Shown one piece after another: positions 19,991 through 27,685 of a DNA stretch of 64,000 bases (its first letter is position 1; each line of letters opens with the position of its first letter). Source of the DNA: JBCBSZ01 sp039185015 (GTDB lineage: Bacteria; Actinomycetota; Acidimicrobiia; Acidimicrobiales; Poriferisodalaceae); contig JBCDAU010000001.1 in the NCBI GenBank assembly GCA_039185015.1, positions 1 through 64,000 on the forward strand, read 5' to 3'. A program made the translations under genes and the position numbers. A model generated the notes under the pieces. That model worked only from the letters and a program-made list of their open reading frames with translations. It was not told the origin of the DNA and searched no databases.

Positions 19991-21313
19991 TCACCCCGAC
20001 GCCTGTCGGCGGAGCTCACCGACGAAGTGCCACAGGCCGTCGGCCAGCTCGCCCCGTCGAAGCGGCTCGATCGCCGAGAGGATGTCGAGGTAGCTCACGG
20101 CGTGGAACGCCGACGCCGCGGTCGAGGCGGTGACGCGGTCGATGCGACCCGGGTCGATGCCGAGGTGTCTCGACCACGCATCACCGAACCACGCCCAGAC
20201 CCGAGCACCGTGATCCGGATCGGCCTGGAACCACCACAGCCAGGTGGCGGCGTCGACGATCGGTGCGCTGAAGCACGCGTCCGACCAGTCGAACACGACC
20301 GGTCCGTCGGCCGTCGGCGCGACGTTCCCCGGATGGAAGTCACCGTGGACCAGCGTGTCCGGCACGCCCCACCCCGCGACCGCAGCGACCGCCTCGGCGG
20401 CCACCGCCACGAGCCCACGGCGACCGGCGTCGTCCAGGTCGAGCATGGTCCGGGCGGCCGTGCTCCGGAGCGCGCGGTCGAGCTCGTCCGGGACGCCCTC
20501 GATCGGTCGCACGACGCATCCGGCGTCGACGAGCTCATCGCGATGGGCGCCGAGCCGCGACTGGAGGCGCACGAGACCGTCGATCGCCTGCTCCGTCGCG
20601 ACCGCCCCGCTGACCTCGGTCGGTCCCAGGTCGGCGAGCAGCATCCAGCCGCGCCCCACGTCGATCGCGACGACGGACGGGGTGAGCGCACCACCGAATC
20701 GGTCGATGGCCCGGGTGATCGTCGTCTCCCGTTCGAACGCGCCGGTCGAGGCCTTGAACCAGCATCGTTGGTCGCCGGCGTCGACCCGCAGGATCGCCGA
20801 GGCCGACCAGAGCCGGGTCAGGGTGACGAGGTCCACGGGTGGCCAGTCGAGCTCGCGAAGCGTGCGGTCGATCCAGGCGGTGGCCTCCCCATACCAGCCC
20901 GGGCGGCACCAGGGCGCCCGTTGCGGTGGGGGCTCGAGGGTGCCGGACAGCTCACCGATGGCCTGCCGGCCGATCGCGTCGAGCCCGGCCGGGAGCGTCG
21001 GCTCGAGCCCGGACCACGAGGTCCAGCCCCGTCCGCCCGGCGGCGACCAGCCGTCGTGCGGGGGCGCGGCGACGATCAACGCTTGCCGGAGGTCGTCGCC
21101 GGCTGACGCGACGTCGCCCTGGTCGACGGCGCAGTCCACGAGGCCCGCTGGGAGTCCCATCGCAGCAGCGGTGCGGGCGGCGGTCGCCGAGGTCGGCTCG
21201 CCGTCGACGGTCGCGACGTCGATGGCCGGCAGGTCCCCGTCGACCGCCCAGACCCGCCCTCCGTCGGGGTGCGGGACGACGAGGCGAAGCCGTCGATCAG
21301 GAGTGCTGCCCAC
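19991..21313 (-). CDS. Aminoglycoside phosphotransferase (APH)-family kinase-like protein
   Basis: 440 residues. The kinase-like C-terminal half contains the catalytic loop LVHGDFHPGNVA (near 325) and the metal-binding VVFDWSDACFSAP, the Brenner and DFG-like motifs of the APH/choline kinase fold. The N-terminal 150 residues resemble a NUDIX-like or variable domain (RRLRLVVPHPDGGRVWAV) that I cannot place. The substrate could be a sugar, an antibiotic or a small metabolite; resistance cannot be inferred. The stop lies 2 bases from the ftsX stop. Confidence 0.85.
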   Translation of the reverse strand: MGSTPDRRLRLVVPHPDGGRVWAVDGDLPAIDVATVDGEPTSATAARTAAAMGLPAGLVDCAVDQGDVASAGDDLRQALIVAAPPHDGWSPPGGRGWTSWSGLEPTLPAGLDAIGRQAIGELSGTLEPPPQRAPWCRPGWYGEATAWIDRTLRELDWPPVDLVTLTRLWSASAILRVDAGDQRCWFKASTGAFERETTITRAIDRFGGALTPSVVAIDVGRGWMLLADLGPTEVSGAVATEQAIDGLVRLQSRLGAHRDELVDAGCVVRPIEGVPDELDRALRSTAARTMLDLDDAGRRGLVAVAAEAVAAVAGWGVPDTLVHGDFHPGNVAPTADGPVVFDWSDACFSAPIVDAATWLWWFQADPDHGARVWAWFGDAWSRHLGIDPGRIDRVTASTAASAFHAVSYLDILSAIEPLRRGELADGLWHFVGELRRQASG

Positions 21314-21345
21314 GACACCAGGCTGACCCCTCGCGCACCCGAGGT

Positions 21346-22464
21346 CTAGGTGTTGGGGTTGGCCAGGTCCCGCAGCTCACCGGTCACGAGGAAGCAGACC
21401 TCCTCGGCGATGTCGACGGCGTGGTCGCCGGCCCGTTCGAGCGCTCGCGCGCATCGATCCATCAGGACCGTGTCGTGGGCGCCGCTGTCCAGCTCATCGG
21501 TCAGCCGGTCGAAGACCGCTCGGTGCAGGTCGTCGAGCTCGTCGTCCAGCTGCTCGACGGCGACCGCAGCCGCCGCGTCGCGGGTCGCGAGGGCCTCGAT
21601 CGCCCGCTCGGTCATGCGGGCGACCATCGTGTTCATCCTCGACAGCAGCGCCGAGACGCCCGCATCCGGGCGCCCTGTGGCCGCGAGGAAGTCGACGACG
21701 TCGACCTCGGTGTCGGCGATCCGTTCGAGGTGCAGCGCCGTGCGGTCCAGCGCCAGGATCCTCCGGAGATCGCCGGCCACCGGCTGTCTGCGGGCGATGA
21801 GCCGGAGCGTCGCCTCCTCGATCGCGACGTAGGCGGCATCGATGTCGGCGTCGAGGGCGCGGGCGGCGACGGTGTCGGGCTCGTCGATGCCCTCGACCAC
21901 ACGGGCCGTCGCGTTGACGAAGTCCACGACGGCGTCGGCGAGGTCGGTCACCGACGTCTCCAACGCATCGAGCTCGTGATCGAAGGCGCGGTGGGACGTG
22001 ACGGTCGGCGCGGCGATCTGCGCGATGAGGCCGTCCACGGCCTCGGCGATCTGGTCACGCATCCGCCGGAACCCCATGAGGTCGCCGCCGCACGGGTGCA
22101 CCAGGCACCACGTGGCGAAGCGCTTGCCGTCGAGCACGTCGACGCCGTCCGGTCCGTCGAGGGTGATGATCAGGTCGGCTGCCAGTTGGATCGCGGGCGT
22201 CAGCGGCCCGGGGACATCGCCGGGCAGGTCGACGCCGATCTCCTGCAGCACGATGATCGCCTCGGTCAACAGCGCAGGCGCCGGCGCTGCCCCGGCGGAG
22301 CGCGCCTGGCCTCGTCCGCCGGCTCGAGCGTTGAACGTCGCTGCGGCCATCTGCGCCGCAGCGTCGTTGCGCTCGCAGACGAAGAGCACCTCCAGCGGTC
22401 GCCGCTCGGCCCTCGTGGTCGAGGATCCCGGCCGATCCTCGATCGACCTCGTCGTGGCCAGCAT
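21346..22464 (-). CDS. Degenerate low-molecular-weight phosphatase domain fused to PhoU
   Basis: 372 residues. Residues 23-140 match the LMW protein tyrosine phosphatase/arsenate reductase fold (LEVLFVCERNDAAAQMAAATF, then the DLIITLD strand). The canonical CxxNxxR P-loop keeps Cys30 and Asn33, but the Arg position is Ala36, so normal phosphatase catalysis is unlikely. Residues 150-360 are two PhoU helical repeats (LERIADTEVDVVDF, LERAGDHAVDIAEEVCF), with the E-R-GDH metal-binding pattern in the second. PhoU tunes phosphate uptake through PhoR/PstB; no pst or pho genes are adjacent. The ATG at 22464 is preferred; a GTG 12 bases upstream is possible. Confidence 0.85.
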   Translation of the reverse strand: MLATTRSIEDRPGSSTTRAERRPLEVLFVCERNDAAAQMAAATFNARAGGRGQARSAGAAPAPALLTEAIIVLQEIGVDLPGDVPGPLTPAIQLAADLIITLDGPDGVDVLDGKRFATWCLVHPCGGDLMGFRRMRDQIAEAVDGLIAQIAAPTVTSHRAFDHELDALETSVTDLADAVVDFVNATARVVEGIDEPDTVAARALDADIDAAYVAIEEATLRLIARRQPVAGDLRRILALDRTALHLERIADTEVDVVDFLAATGRPDAGVSALLSRMNTMVARMTERAIEALATRDAAAAVAVEQLDDELDDLHRAVFDRLTDELDSGAHDTVLMDRCARALERAGDHAVDIAEEVCFLVTGELRDLANPNT

Positions 22465-22581
22465 GTACCCCTCCACTCCACCTCACGCTCCCCGGACGTC
22501 CATGGTCGGACGTCGGGCGGTGTGGTGGGGAGGGACAGAGGACCCGGACCAGCGGGCCGGAGGTCAGCCTCGCTCGGCCGC

Positions 22582-23067
22582 CTACTCCGGCGGGGTGACG
22601 TGCTCGTTGCAGAAGGCGCGGAGGAAGCGGGGCGAGCCCTCGGCTCGGGCCGGCGCCATCCACTTCGGCCGCTTGCGGCAGCTCCCGAACGAGCACCGGT
22701 CGAGCCGCCAGAGGTCGGCGCTGCCGAGACGCAGCTCGAACTCCTCGGCGTCGAAGGGGACCAGGCCCTGGATGGCGGCCCGCTGACGGGCGCCCGCGGC
22801 CAACGACTCGTCGCGCTCCTCGAGGAGCTGAAGCATGGCGTCGTCGGAGAGGCGATAGGTGGTCTTCGAGTCGGGAGCGGGCCGTCGGGCCGCCCGCGGT
22901 CGACGTGGTGCCGCCGCCTGCTGCTCCGGCGTGCTCCCCGGGTCCTGGCGGCGCTTGGCCTCCTGCACCGCCTGCGCGACCGCTTCGTCGCCGCCGCTCT
23001 CCCGCCGCTGGGCCACCCGCTCGCGAGCAGCTCGCCGTCGTTCCTCCCGCCGCTTCTCCGCGTCCAC
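22582..23067 (-). CDS. Hypothetical protein with charged N-terminus and C-terminal cysteine cluster
   Basis: 161 residues. The first 45 residues are a highly charged Arg/Glu/Ala helix or coiled coil (EKRREERRRAARERVAQRR), followed by a proline/alanine linker. The ordered C-terminal half contains TYRLSDDAMLQLLEERDES and a possible zinc site, RCSFGSCRKRPKW then AFCNEH (Cys-x4-Cys and Cys-x2-His). I do not recognise the family. A GTG at 23067 lies 7 bases after a TACGTT box. It is divergent from the enoyl-CoA hydratase operon. Confidence 0.65.
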   Translation of the reverse strand: MDAEKRREERRRAARERVAQRRESGGDEAVAQAVQEAKRRQDPGSTPEQQAAAPRRPRAARRPAPDSKTTYRLSDDAMLQLLEERDESLAAGARQRAAIQGLVPFDAEEFELRLGSADLWRLDRCSFGSCRKRPKWMAPARAEGSPRFLRAFCNEHVTPPE

Positions 23068-23074
23068 GTCCGCC

Positions 23075-23080
23075 AACGTA
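23075..23080 (-). promoter_or_regulatory. Leaderless-type -10 box (TACGTT) of the 22582-23067 gene
   Basis: TANNNT box 7 bases before GTG 23067; it decides that start over the TTG 9 bases upstream of it. Confidence 0.5.
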
Positions 23081-23132
23081 ACGGTTCCCGGCGGGGTCGG
23101 AGTACGGTCGCTGCCACCGTGAGGGAGGACCG

Positions 23133-23993
23133 ATGACCACTACGCAGATCGACGTCGACGTCGACGATCACATCATGACGATCACCCTCGATCGACCCGA
23201 TCGTCTGAACGCCTTCACCGGCGTGATGATGCAGGAGATGATCGACACCTTCGATCGAGCCGACGCCGACGACGACGTGCGTGCGATCATCATCACCGGC
23301 CGCGGTCGGGGATTCTGTGCCGGAGCCGACCTCGGCTCGGGCGGTTCGACCTTCGACTACGACGACGAGTCAGGCGGTGGGGAGCCGACGGTGCACCGGG
23401 ACGGGGGCGGCCTCCTCACGCTGCGCATCTTCCGGTCCCGCAAGCCGGTGATCGCGGCGGTCAACGGCCCGGCGGTGGGGGTGGGCGTGACGATGACCCT
23501 GCCGATGGACATCCGGATCGCCTCGACCGAGGCCCGGTTCGGCTTCGTGTTCGCCCGTCGGGGCATCGTGCCCGAGGCGGCCTCGAGCTGGTTCCTCCCC
23601 CGGCTCGTCGGGATCCAGCAGGCAACGGAGTGGGCCTACACCGGCCGCGTCTTCCCGGCGATCGAGGCGCTCGAGGGTGGTCTGGTGCGGAGCCTCCACG
23701 AGCCCGATGAGCTCCTGCCCGCGGCCCGCGAGCTCGCGGCCGAGATCGCCGGGAACACCAGCGGCGTCTCGGTCGCCGTCACCCGTCAGATGTTGTGGCG
23801 GATGCTCGGTGCACCCCACCCGATGGAGGCCCACCGCGTCGACTCGCGGGCGATCCAGACCCTCGGGGCCATGGCCGACGCCCGGGAAGGCGTCGAGTCG
23901 TTCCTCGAGAAGCGGCCCGCGGACTTCACGTTGTCGGTGGCCGACGAGCTGCCGAACGTCTTTCCCGACTGGTCGGAGCCCGAGTTCTCGTGA
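23133..23993 (+). CDS. Enoyl-CoA hydratase/isomerase family protein
   Basis: 286 residues, crotonase fold. Seen: the ITLDRPDRLNAFT opening, the first oxyanion-hole segment GRGRGFCAGADLG near residue 60, the second in AAVNGPAVGVGVTMTLPMDIRIAS, and an acidic residue in GIVPEAASSWFLPRLVG at the second catalytic Glu position. It acts on an acyl-CoA, probably in fatty-acid or related catabolism. The ATG follows GAGGGAGGACCG. Its TGA overlaps the GTG of the next gene, so the two are co-translated. Confidence 0.93.
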   Translation: MTTTQIDVDVDDHIMTITLDRPDRLNAFTGVMMQEMIDTFDRADADDDVRAIIITGRGRGFCAGADLGSGGSTFDYDDESGGGEPTVHRDGGGLLTLRIFRSRKPVIAAVNGPAVGVGVTMTLPMDIRIASTEARFGFVFARRGIVPEAASSWFLPRLVGIQQATEWAYTGRVFPAIEALEGGLVRSLHEPDELLPAARELAAEIAGNTSGVSVAVTRQMLWRMLGAPHPMEAHRVDSRAIQTLGAMADAREGVESFLEKRPADFTLSVADELPNVFPDWSEPEFS

Positions 23994-24322
23994 GCACGGC
24001 CGTCGAGCTCCTGCGCTTCGCCGTACCGACGCATGAGCGCGACGAGTGGGTGGAGGTCGAGACCGGTGTCTGGACCGACTTCCTCCGCCGGTGCCCGGGC
24101 TTCCTCGCCAAGGAGGTCTGGGCGCCGGTCGACGGCGACGACGTCCTCGTCGTGATCTGGTGGTCGTCGTTGGGGGAGTGGAAGGCGATCACGCCCGAAC
24201 AGTGCGCCGAGGTCGACGAGCGGATGGGGGAGTGGCTTCGACCGTTGTCCGAGGCCCACGAGCTGGAGCTCGTGCGCCGCTTCGACGGTCCGATCGACGA
24301 GTCCGCCCCCGGGACGCCCTGA
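23990..24322 (+). CDS. TIGR03792-like small protein (ABM-like fold)
   Basis: 110 residues. VELLRFAVPTHERDEWVEVETGVWTDFL and FLAKEVWAPVDGDDVLVVIWWSSLGEWKAI follow the pattern of the TIGR03792 family, which looks like a dimeric ferredoxin-like (antibiotic monooxygenase-type) fold. The function is unknown. GTGA overlap with the enoyl-CoA hydratase gene suggests a shared pathway. Confidence 0.78.
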   Translation: MSTAVELLRFAVPTHERDEWVEVETGVWTDFLRRCPGFLAKEVWAPVDGDDVLVVIWWSSLGEWKAITPEQCAEVDERMGEWLRPLSEAHELELVRRFDGPIDESAPGTP

Positions 24323-24339
24323 CGAGGCAGGATGGGGCC

Positions 24340-24543
24340 GTGGCCCTCGATGTCGACGACACGCCGATCACCTTCGACTGTCCCCGATGTGGGGCGTCGG
24401 TGAGCGCCCGCTTCTACGGACCGTGTTCAGCCTGCATCGACGTGCTCCGGGCGAACCAGCGTTCCGATGGCGGCGACTACGAGGCGGCCGAGTACGAGCC
24501 GAAGATGAACGTGGTCCCCAACCAGATCGCCTCGAAGGACTAG
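24340..24543 (+). CDS. Small zinc-ribbon protein
   Basis: 67 residues. Two CxxC pairs (CPRC at about 14-17 and CSACI about 15 residues later) around ARFYGP form a zinc-ribbon-like unit; the tail is acidic (DGGDYEAAEYEPKMNVV). It lies 17 bases after the TIGR03792-like gene and is probably in the same operon. No specific function is recognised. It may bind nucleic acid or act as an assembly factor. Confidence 0.7.
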   Translation: MALDVDDTPITFDCPRCGASVSARFYGPCSACIDVLRANQRSDGGDYEAAEYEPKMNVVPNQIASKD

Positions 24544-24550
24544 CGGCGCG

Positions 24551-25687
24551 TCAGCGGCGAAGCGGGGTGATGCGGCGGTAGGTCGCGACCCGCCAGAGCC
24601 ACTCGACGGGCCCGAAACGGAATCGATCCAACCACCAGGGCGACCAGGCGAGCTGCACAGCCCACACCGCGACGCAGAAGACGAGGATCCCCGTACGGGT
24701 CAGGTCGGTGCCGTCGAGCGCCCAGCCGAGGATCGTCAGTCCCAGCGCCGTCTGCGCCAGGTAGTTGGTGAGCGCCATGCGGCCCACGGCCCGGAGCCGG
24801 AGGTGCAGGCCGGTCTCCTCCCGCTGGTTCCACAGGCTGAAGATCGCCAGGTAGCCCAGCACCATCGGCACGGTGCCGATGGTGTTCGGGATCGTGCCGA
24901 CGAGGGCTGCCTCCGGACCGAAGTCCGTGGCCGCGAACCACACCACGCTGGCCGTGGCGAGCGGGATGCCGAGGCCGAGCCCCCAGGCGGCGAGCCGCCG
25001 GTACTCCGCCGCCGGACGCGTCCCGTTGAGCAGGCCCGTCCGGTAGAGCGCGACACCGATCAGCATCATGCCGATCGCCCGGGCGAAGACGTCGACGATC
25101 ACGTAGAGCTCGGTCGCCTCGCCGAAGTCGTCGGCGTCGACCCACCAGTAGCCACCGAGGTCGGTGCCGTCGGCGTCGATCGAGCTCTGGGCGATGATCG
25201 CCGTGAGTGGCGACAGGAGGATCACGCCCAGGCCGAGGCCGATGAGCGCTCGCGGTGGCAGGCGGCGGGCGGCGAGTAGCACCGGTGAGGCCAGTGCGTA
25301 CACCAGGAGGATGTCGCCTTCCCAGAAGACCGAGTGGATGACGCCGATGATCAGGAGGATGGCGTTGCGGGACAGCGACAGCGCGACCGCCCGCCGACCC
25401 TTCGCCTCCGCCCGATCGCAGAAGAGCACGATCCCGGCGCCGAAGAGCAGTGAGAAGAGGCCCATGAACTTCTGGTCGACGAAGATCTCGCCAAGGATGC
25501 CGATCGCCCAGTCGAGCGGGGTGTCGGATCCGGCCGCATCGAGGTTGAAGTAGGCCGCCTGCGGCAGGCCGAAGCTCACCGCGTTCATGAGCAGGATGCC
25601 CAACAGCGCGATGCCCCGAACCGTGTCGAGGTTGGTGATGCGCTCGGCGCCGACGACCGGGGCCGCCGTCGTGGGTTGGTTGGTCAC
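24551..25687 (-). CDS. DUF418 family membrane protein (YeiB-like)
   Basis: 378 residues with about nine to ten membrane segments. The opening ERITNLDTVRGIALLGILLMNAVSFG and the ending RMALTNYLAQTALG...FRFGPVEWLWRVATY are hallmarks of DUF418/YeiB. These resemble acyltransferase-3-like membrane proteins, but the role is unknown. The GTG at 25687 follows TAGAGT by 6 bases. It converges on the preceding zinc-ribbon gene, with 7 bases between stops. Confidence 0.9.
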   Translation of the reverse strand: MTNQPTTAAPVVGAERITNLDTVRGIALLGILLMNAVSFGLPQAAYFNLDAAGSDTPLDWAIGILGEIFVDQKFMGLFSLLFGAGIVLFCDRAEAKGRRAVALSLSRNAILLIIGVIHSVFWEGDILLVYALASPVLLAARRLPPRALIGLGLGVILLSPLTAIIAQSSIDADGTDLGGYWWVDADDFGEATELYVIVDVFARAIGMMLIGVALYRTGLLNGTRPAAEYRRLAAWGLGLGIPLATASVVWFAATDFGPEAALVGTIPNTIGTVPMVLGYLAIFSLWNQREETGLHLRLRAVGRMALTNYLAQTALGLTILGWALDGTDLTRTGILVFCVAVWAVQLAWSPWWLDRFRFGPVEWLWRVATYRRITPLRR

Positions 25688-25693
25688 GACCTC

Positions 25694-25699
25694 ACTCTA
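25694..25699 (-). promoter_or_regulatory. Leaderless-type -10 box (TAGAGT) of the DUF418 gene
   Basis: TANNNT box 6 bases before the GTG at 25687. Confidence 0.5.
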
Positions 25700-25762
25700 A
25701 GCCCAGGACCCAGAAAGTGACAGTGACTCCGAGGTTTCGAGTGACTTGCAACCCACTCCGGG

Positions 25763-26716
25763 TCACTCGAGGCCGATGCAGGTCCGGCACTGGGTCAGCC
25801 GCGACCTCGTCGCTGCGAGGCGCTGGTCCTCGGACGTCTGGTACTGCGGCTCGGCGTTGCGGGGGGTCCGGGTGTCGCCGATGTCCGCGGCGGACGGGTT
25901 GTCCCGTGCCCACGACAGCGGACTGCCCCGCCAGGCATCGTCATGCCAGCGGTAGGGGAGGTGGGCCGCCGTGCCCGGCTCGGTCGCCGAACCGATCAGC
26001 TCGAGCGCGTCGCGCACGATCCGGCGCTGCATGGCCCGATCGTGGGGCGGTCCGGCGGTGTGGCCGAGCGGCGCGTCGACGATCGCCGCCCGGGGCGGGA
26101 ACGTCCGGGCGGTGATGGTCAGGGCGCTGGTGAGCTGCACGGTCGGGTACCCGGCCGCTTCGAGGTGACGCGAGATCAGCCCCACGGACTGATGGCACAC
26201 CGGTCAGACGGGAACCAACAGGATCACATCGGGGGCCTGCTGATCGACGAGCTCGACCAGTCGAGGTGTCAGGATCTCCTCCACCCGCCGAGTCGAGTAG
26301 ATCCCACCCATGAAGGCGTACGCCTCGTCGCAGATCGCCCCGATCTCTCCGGCTGCGGCGAGCTCGGCCAGCGGGTCGAGCGGGAAGACGCAGTTGATGT
26401 CGGAGCGCGCATCGGTCTGGTCGTAGGCGAAGTGGGCCGTCCGGAGCAGGTCGCGATCGACGTCGGAGCGGATGATGCGCACCGAGGTGTCGTCCTTGGT
26501 GTGGAACGCGACCTGACCAGACTGGTAGACGCCGCCGGAACCGATGAGGCAGACCCGGGCGTCGGCGAGATCGACCTCCGGCCGCACGAACGCCGGCGGC
26601 TCCGTGCGCTCGGCCCAGCGGTAGTCGTCGTACCCGAGGGAGGCGTAGAGCCGCTGGGTCTCGGCCACGTAGTCGGCCGGTGCGTGCTCGGAACGCCCCT
26701 CGATCATCTCCGCCAC
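25763..26716 (-). CDS. GrdB/PrdB-like selenoprotein with in-frame UGA (Sec171)
   Basis: Read through the TGA at 26204-26206, this is one 317-residue protein. The part before the TGA is protein-like to the last codon (DVRVCLIGSGG-type strand, TARRVEEILTPRLVELV, then DVILLVPV). After it the protein continues PVCHQSVGLISRHLEAAGYPTV, giving UPVC, a UxxC motif exactly where glycine/sarcosine/betaine reductase selenoprotein B and D-proline reductase PrdB carry their redox-active selenocysteine. Ten bases after the TGA is a hairpin (26175-26193) placed like a bacterial SECIS. The GTG at 26716 follows AAGGGG by 8 bases. Without recoding both halves would be useless fragments. No sel genes or other reductase subunits are in the window. 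A TGC-to-TGA sequencing error is the alternative. Confidence 0.82.
26175..26193 (-). promoter_or_regulatory. Candidate SECIS hairpin
   Basis: On the coding strand ATCAG pairs with CTGAT around the 9-base loop TCCGTGGGG. The loop begins 15 bases after the UGA and contains a G-rich run, as in bacterial SECIS elements read by SelB. A weaker lower stem (GGTG with CACC) is possible. Confidence 0.55.
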
Positions 26717-26756
26717 GTCGTGGACCCCTTGCTCCGCAGCCGTCGATGCGAGACTA

Positions 26757-26782
26757 CCGGCGCCCCGCTCTCGGGGTGCCGG
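26757..26782. promoter_or_regulatory. Leader hairpin between the selenoprotein and DUF169 genes
   Basis: CCGGCGCCCCG pairs with CGGGGTGCCGG (11 bp with one G-T) around CTCT. It ends directly at the Shine-Dalgarno run GGAAGGGGGA of the DUF169 gene, so it could influence that gene's translation. Confidence 0.45.
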
Positions 26783-26795
26783 AAGGGGGACCGAC

Positions 26796-27590
26796 GTGAC
26801 CGACCGCGAGACCGCCGTGACGATCGACGGCCACGAGCTCGACTGGGGAGGGTTGGTGGCCGACCTCAACCGGCTCCTCCGTCTGCGGACCACACCGATC
26901 GGGATGAAGCTGTTCGAGTCGGTCGAGGAGATGGAGGCGGTGCCTCGTATCCGCCGTCCCAACGCGATCCACACGACCGATCAGGTGGTCGGCATGGCGT
27001 CCCGGCTCGGCTGGACCGTGGGCATCACGGTGGACGACCTGGTCGGGCCGCAGTGCGGCGCCGTGATCGGCCTGCATCCGCAGGACGACGACTGGCTCTC
27101 CGGCGATCGGATGGCCGGCGTCTGGTACGAGACGATCGAGGACGCCAGCGCCCACCAGCACTCGATGGACACCGTGCCCTTCGGCACCTACGCCGCCATG
27201 GCGGTGTCACCCCTGGCAGCCGGTCGCCTCGACCCGCCCGACACCTGCCTGATCTACGCCACCCCCGCCCAGATGATCCTGTTCATCAACGGACTGCAGT
27301 GGTCGGGGTTCCAGAAGCTCGAGTGGGGCTGCGTCGGCGAATCGTCGTGCGCGGACAGCTGGGGGCGGGCCCTCGCCACCGGCGAGCCGTCATTGTCGAT
27401 CCCGTGCTTCGCCGAGCGGCGTTACGGCGGGGTGATGGAGGACGAGCTGCTCATGGCCCTGCCGCCCTCGTACCTGCCGAAGGTGATCGCCGGCCTGGAT
27501 GCCCTGAGCCGCAACGGGTTGCGGTACCCGATCCCGCCGTACGGCGTGCAACAGGACGCCCGAGCCGGACTCGGTGCCAGCTACGGCTGA
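26796..27590 (+). CDS. DUF169 family protein
   Basis: 264 residues. Matches DUF169: LLRLRTTPIGMKLFESVEEM near residue 30, RRPNAIHTTDQVVGMASRLG, the conserved CGAVIGLHP, VSPLAAGRLDPPDTCLIYATPAQM, and ESSCADSWGRALATGEPSLSIPCFAERRYGG. It has conserved cysteines (QCGAV, ESSCADS, IPCF) that could bind metal or act in redox chemistry. The function is uncharacterised. It starts at GTG 26796 behind GGAAGGGGGA. It is divergent from the selenoprotein gene with about 80 bases between, so co-regulation is likely. Confidence 0.9.
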   Translation: MTDRETAVTIDGHELDWGGLVADLNRLLRLRTTPIGMKLFESVEEMEAVPRIRRPNAIHTTDQVVGMASRLGWTVGITVDDLVGPQCGAVIGLHPQDDDWLSGDRMAGVWYETIEDASAHQHSMDTVPFGTYAAMAVSPLAAGRLDPPDTCLIYATPAQMILFINGLQWSGFQKLEWGCVGESSCADSWGRALATGEPSLSIPCFAERRYGGVMEDELLMALPPSYLPKVIAGLDALSRNGLRYPIPPYGVQQDARAGLGASYG

Positions 27591-27593
27591 GTC

Positions 27594-27685
27594 CATGCCC
27601 GGCGTGGGTCCCGGAACCCACACTTCCTCCCGGTGTCCTCGGCCTGGCGGCCTGCGGCCCGGGCTGTGTTCATGCCCGGCGTGGG
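27594..27685. repeat. Pair of 15-base direct repeats with hairpins
   Basis: CATGCCCGGCGTGGG occurs at 27594-27608 and 27671-27685. Between them lie GTGGGT-CCCGGA-ACCCAC (27604-27621), a likely terminator of the DUF169 gene, and a GGCC-rich inverted repeat. The second copy overlaps the last codons of the convergent SRPBCC-peptidase gene. It may be a small palindromic intergenic repeat. Confidence 0.45.

Noticed and set aside
26204..26206. Plain nonsense mutation in the GrdB-like gene
   Set aside because: The stop falls exactly on the conserved UxxC selenium site and has a SECIS-like hairpin behind it, which a random mutation would not explain; it remains the fallback if sel genes are absent.
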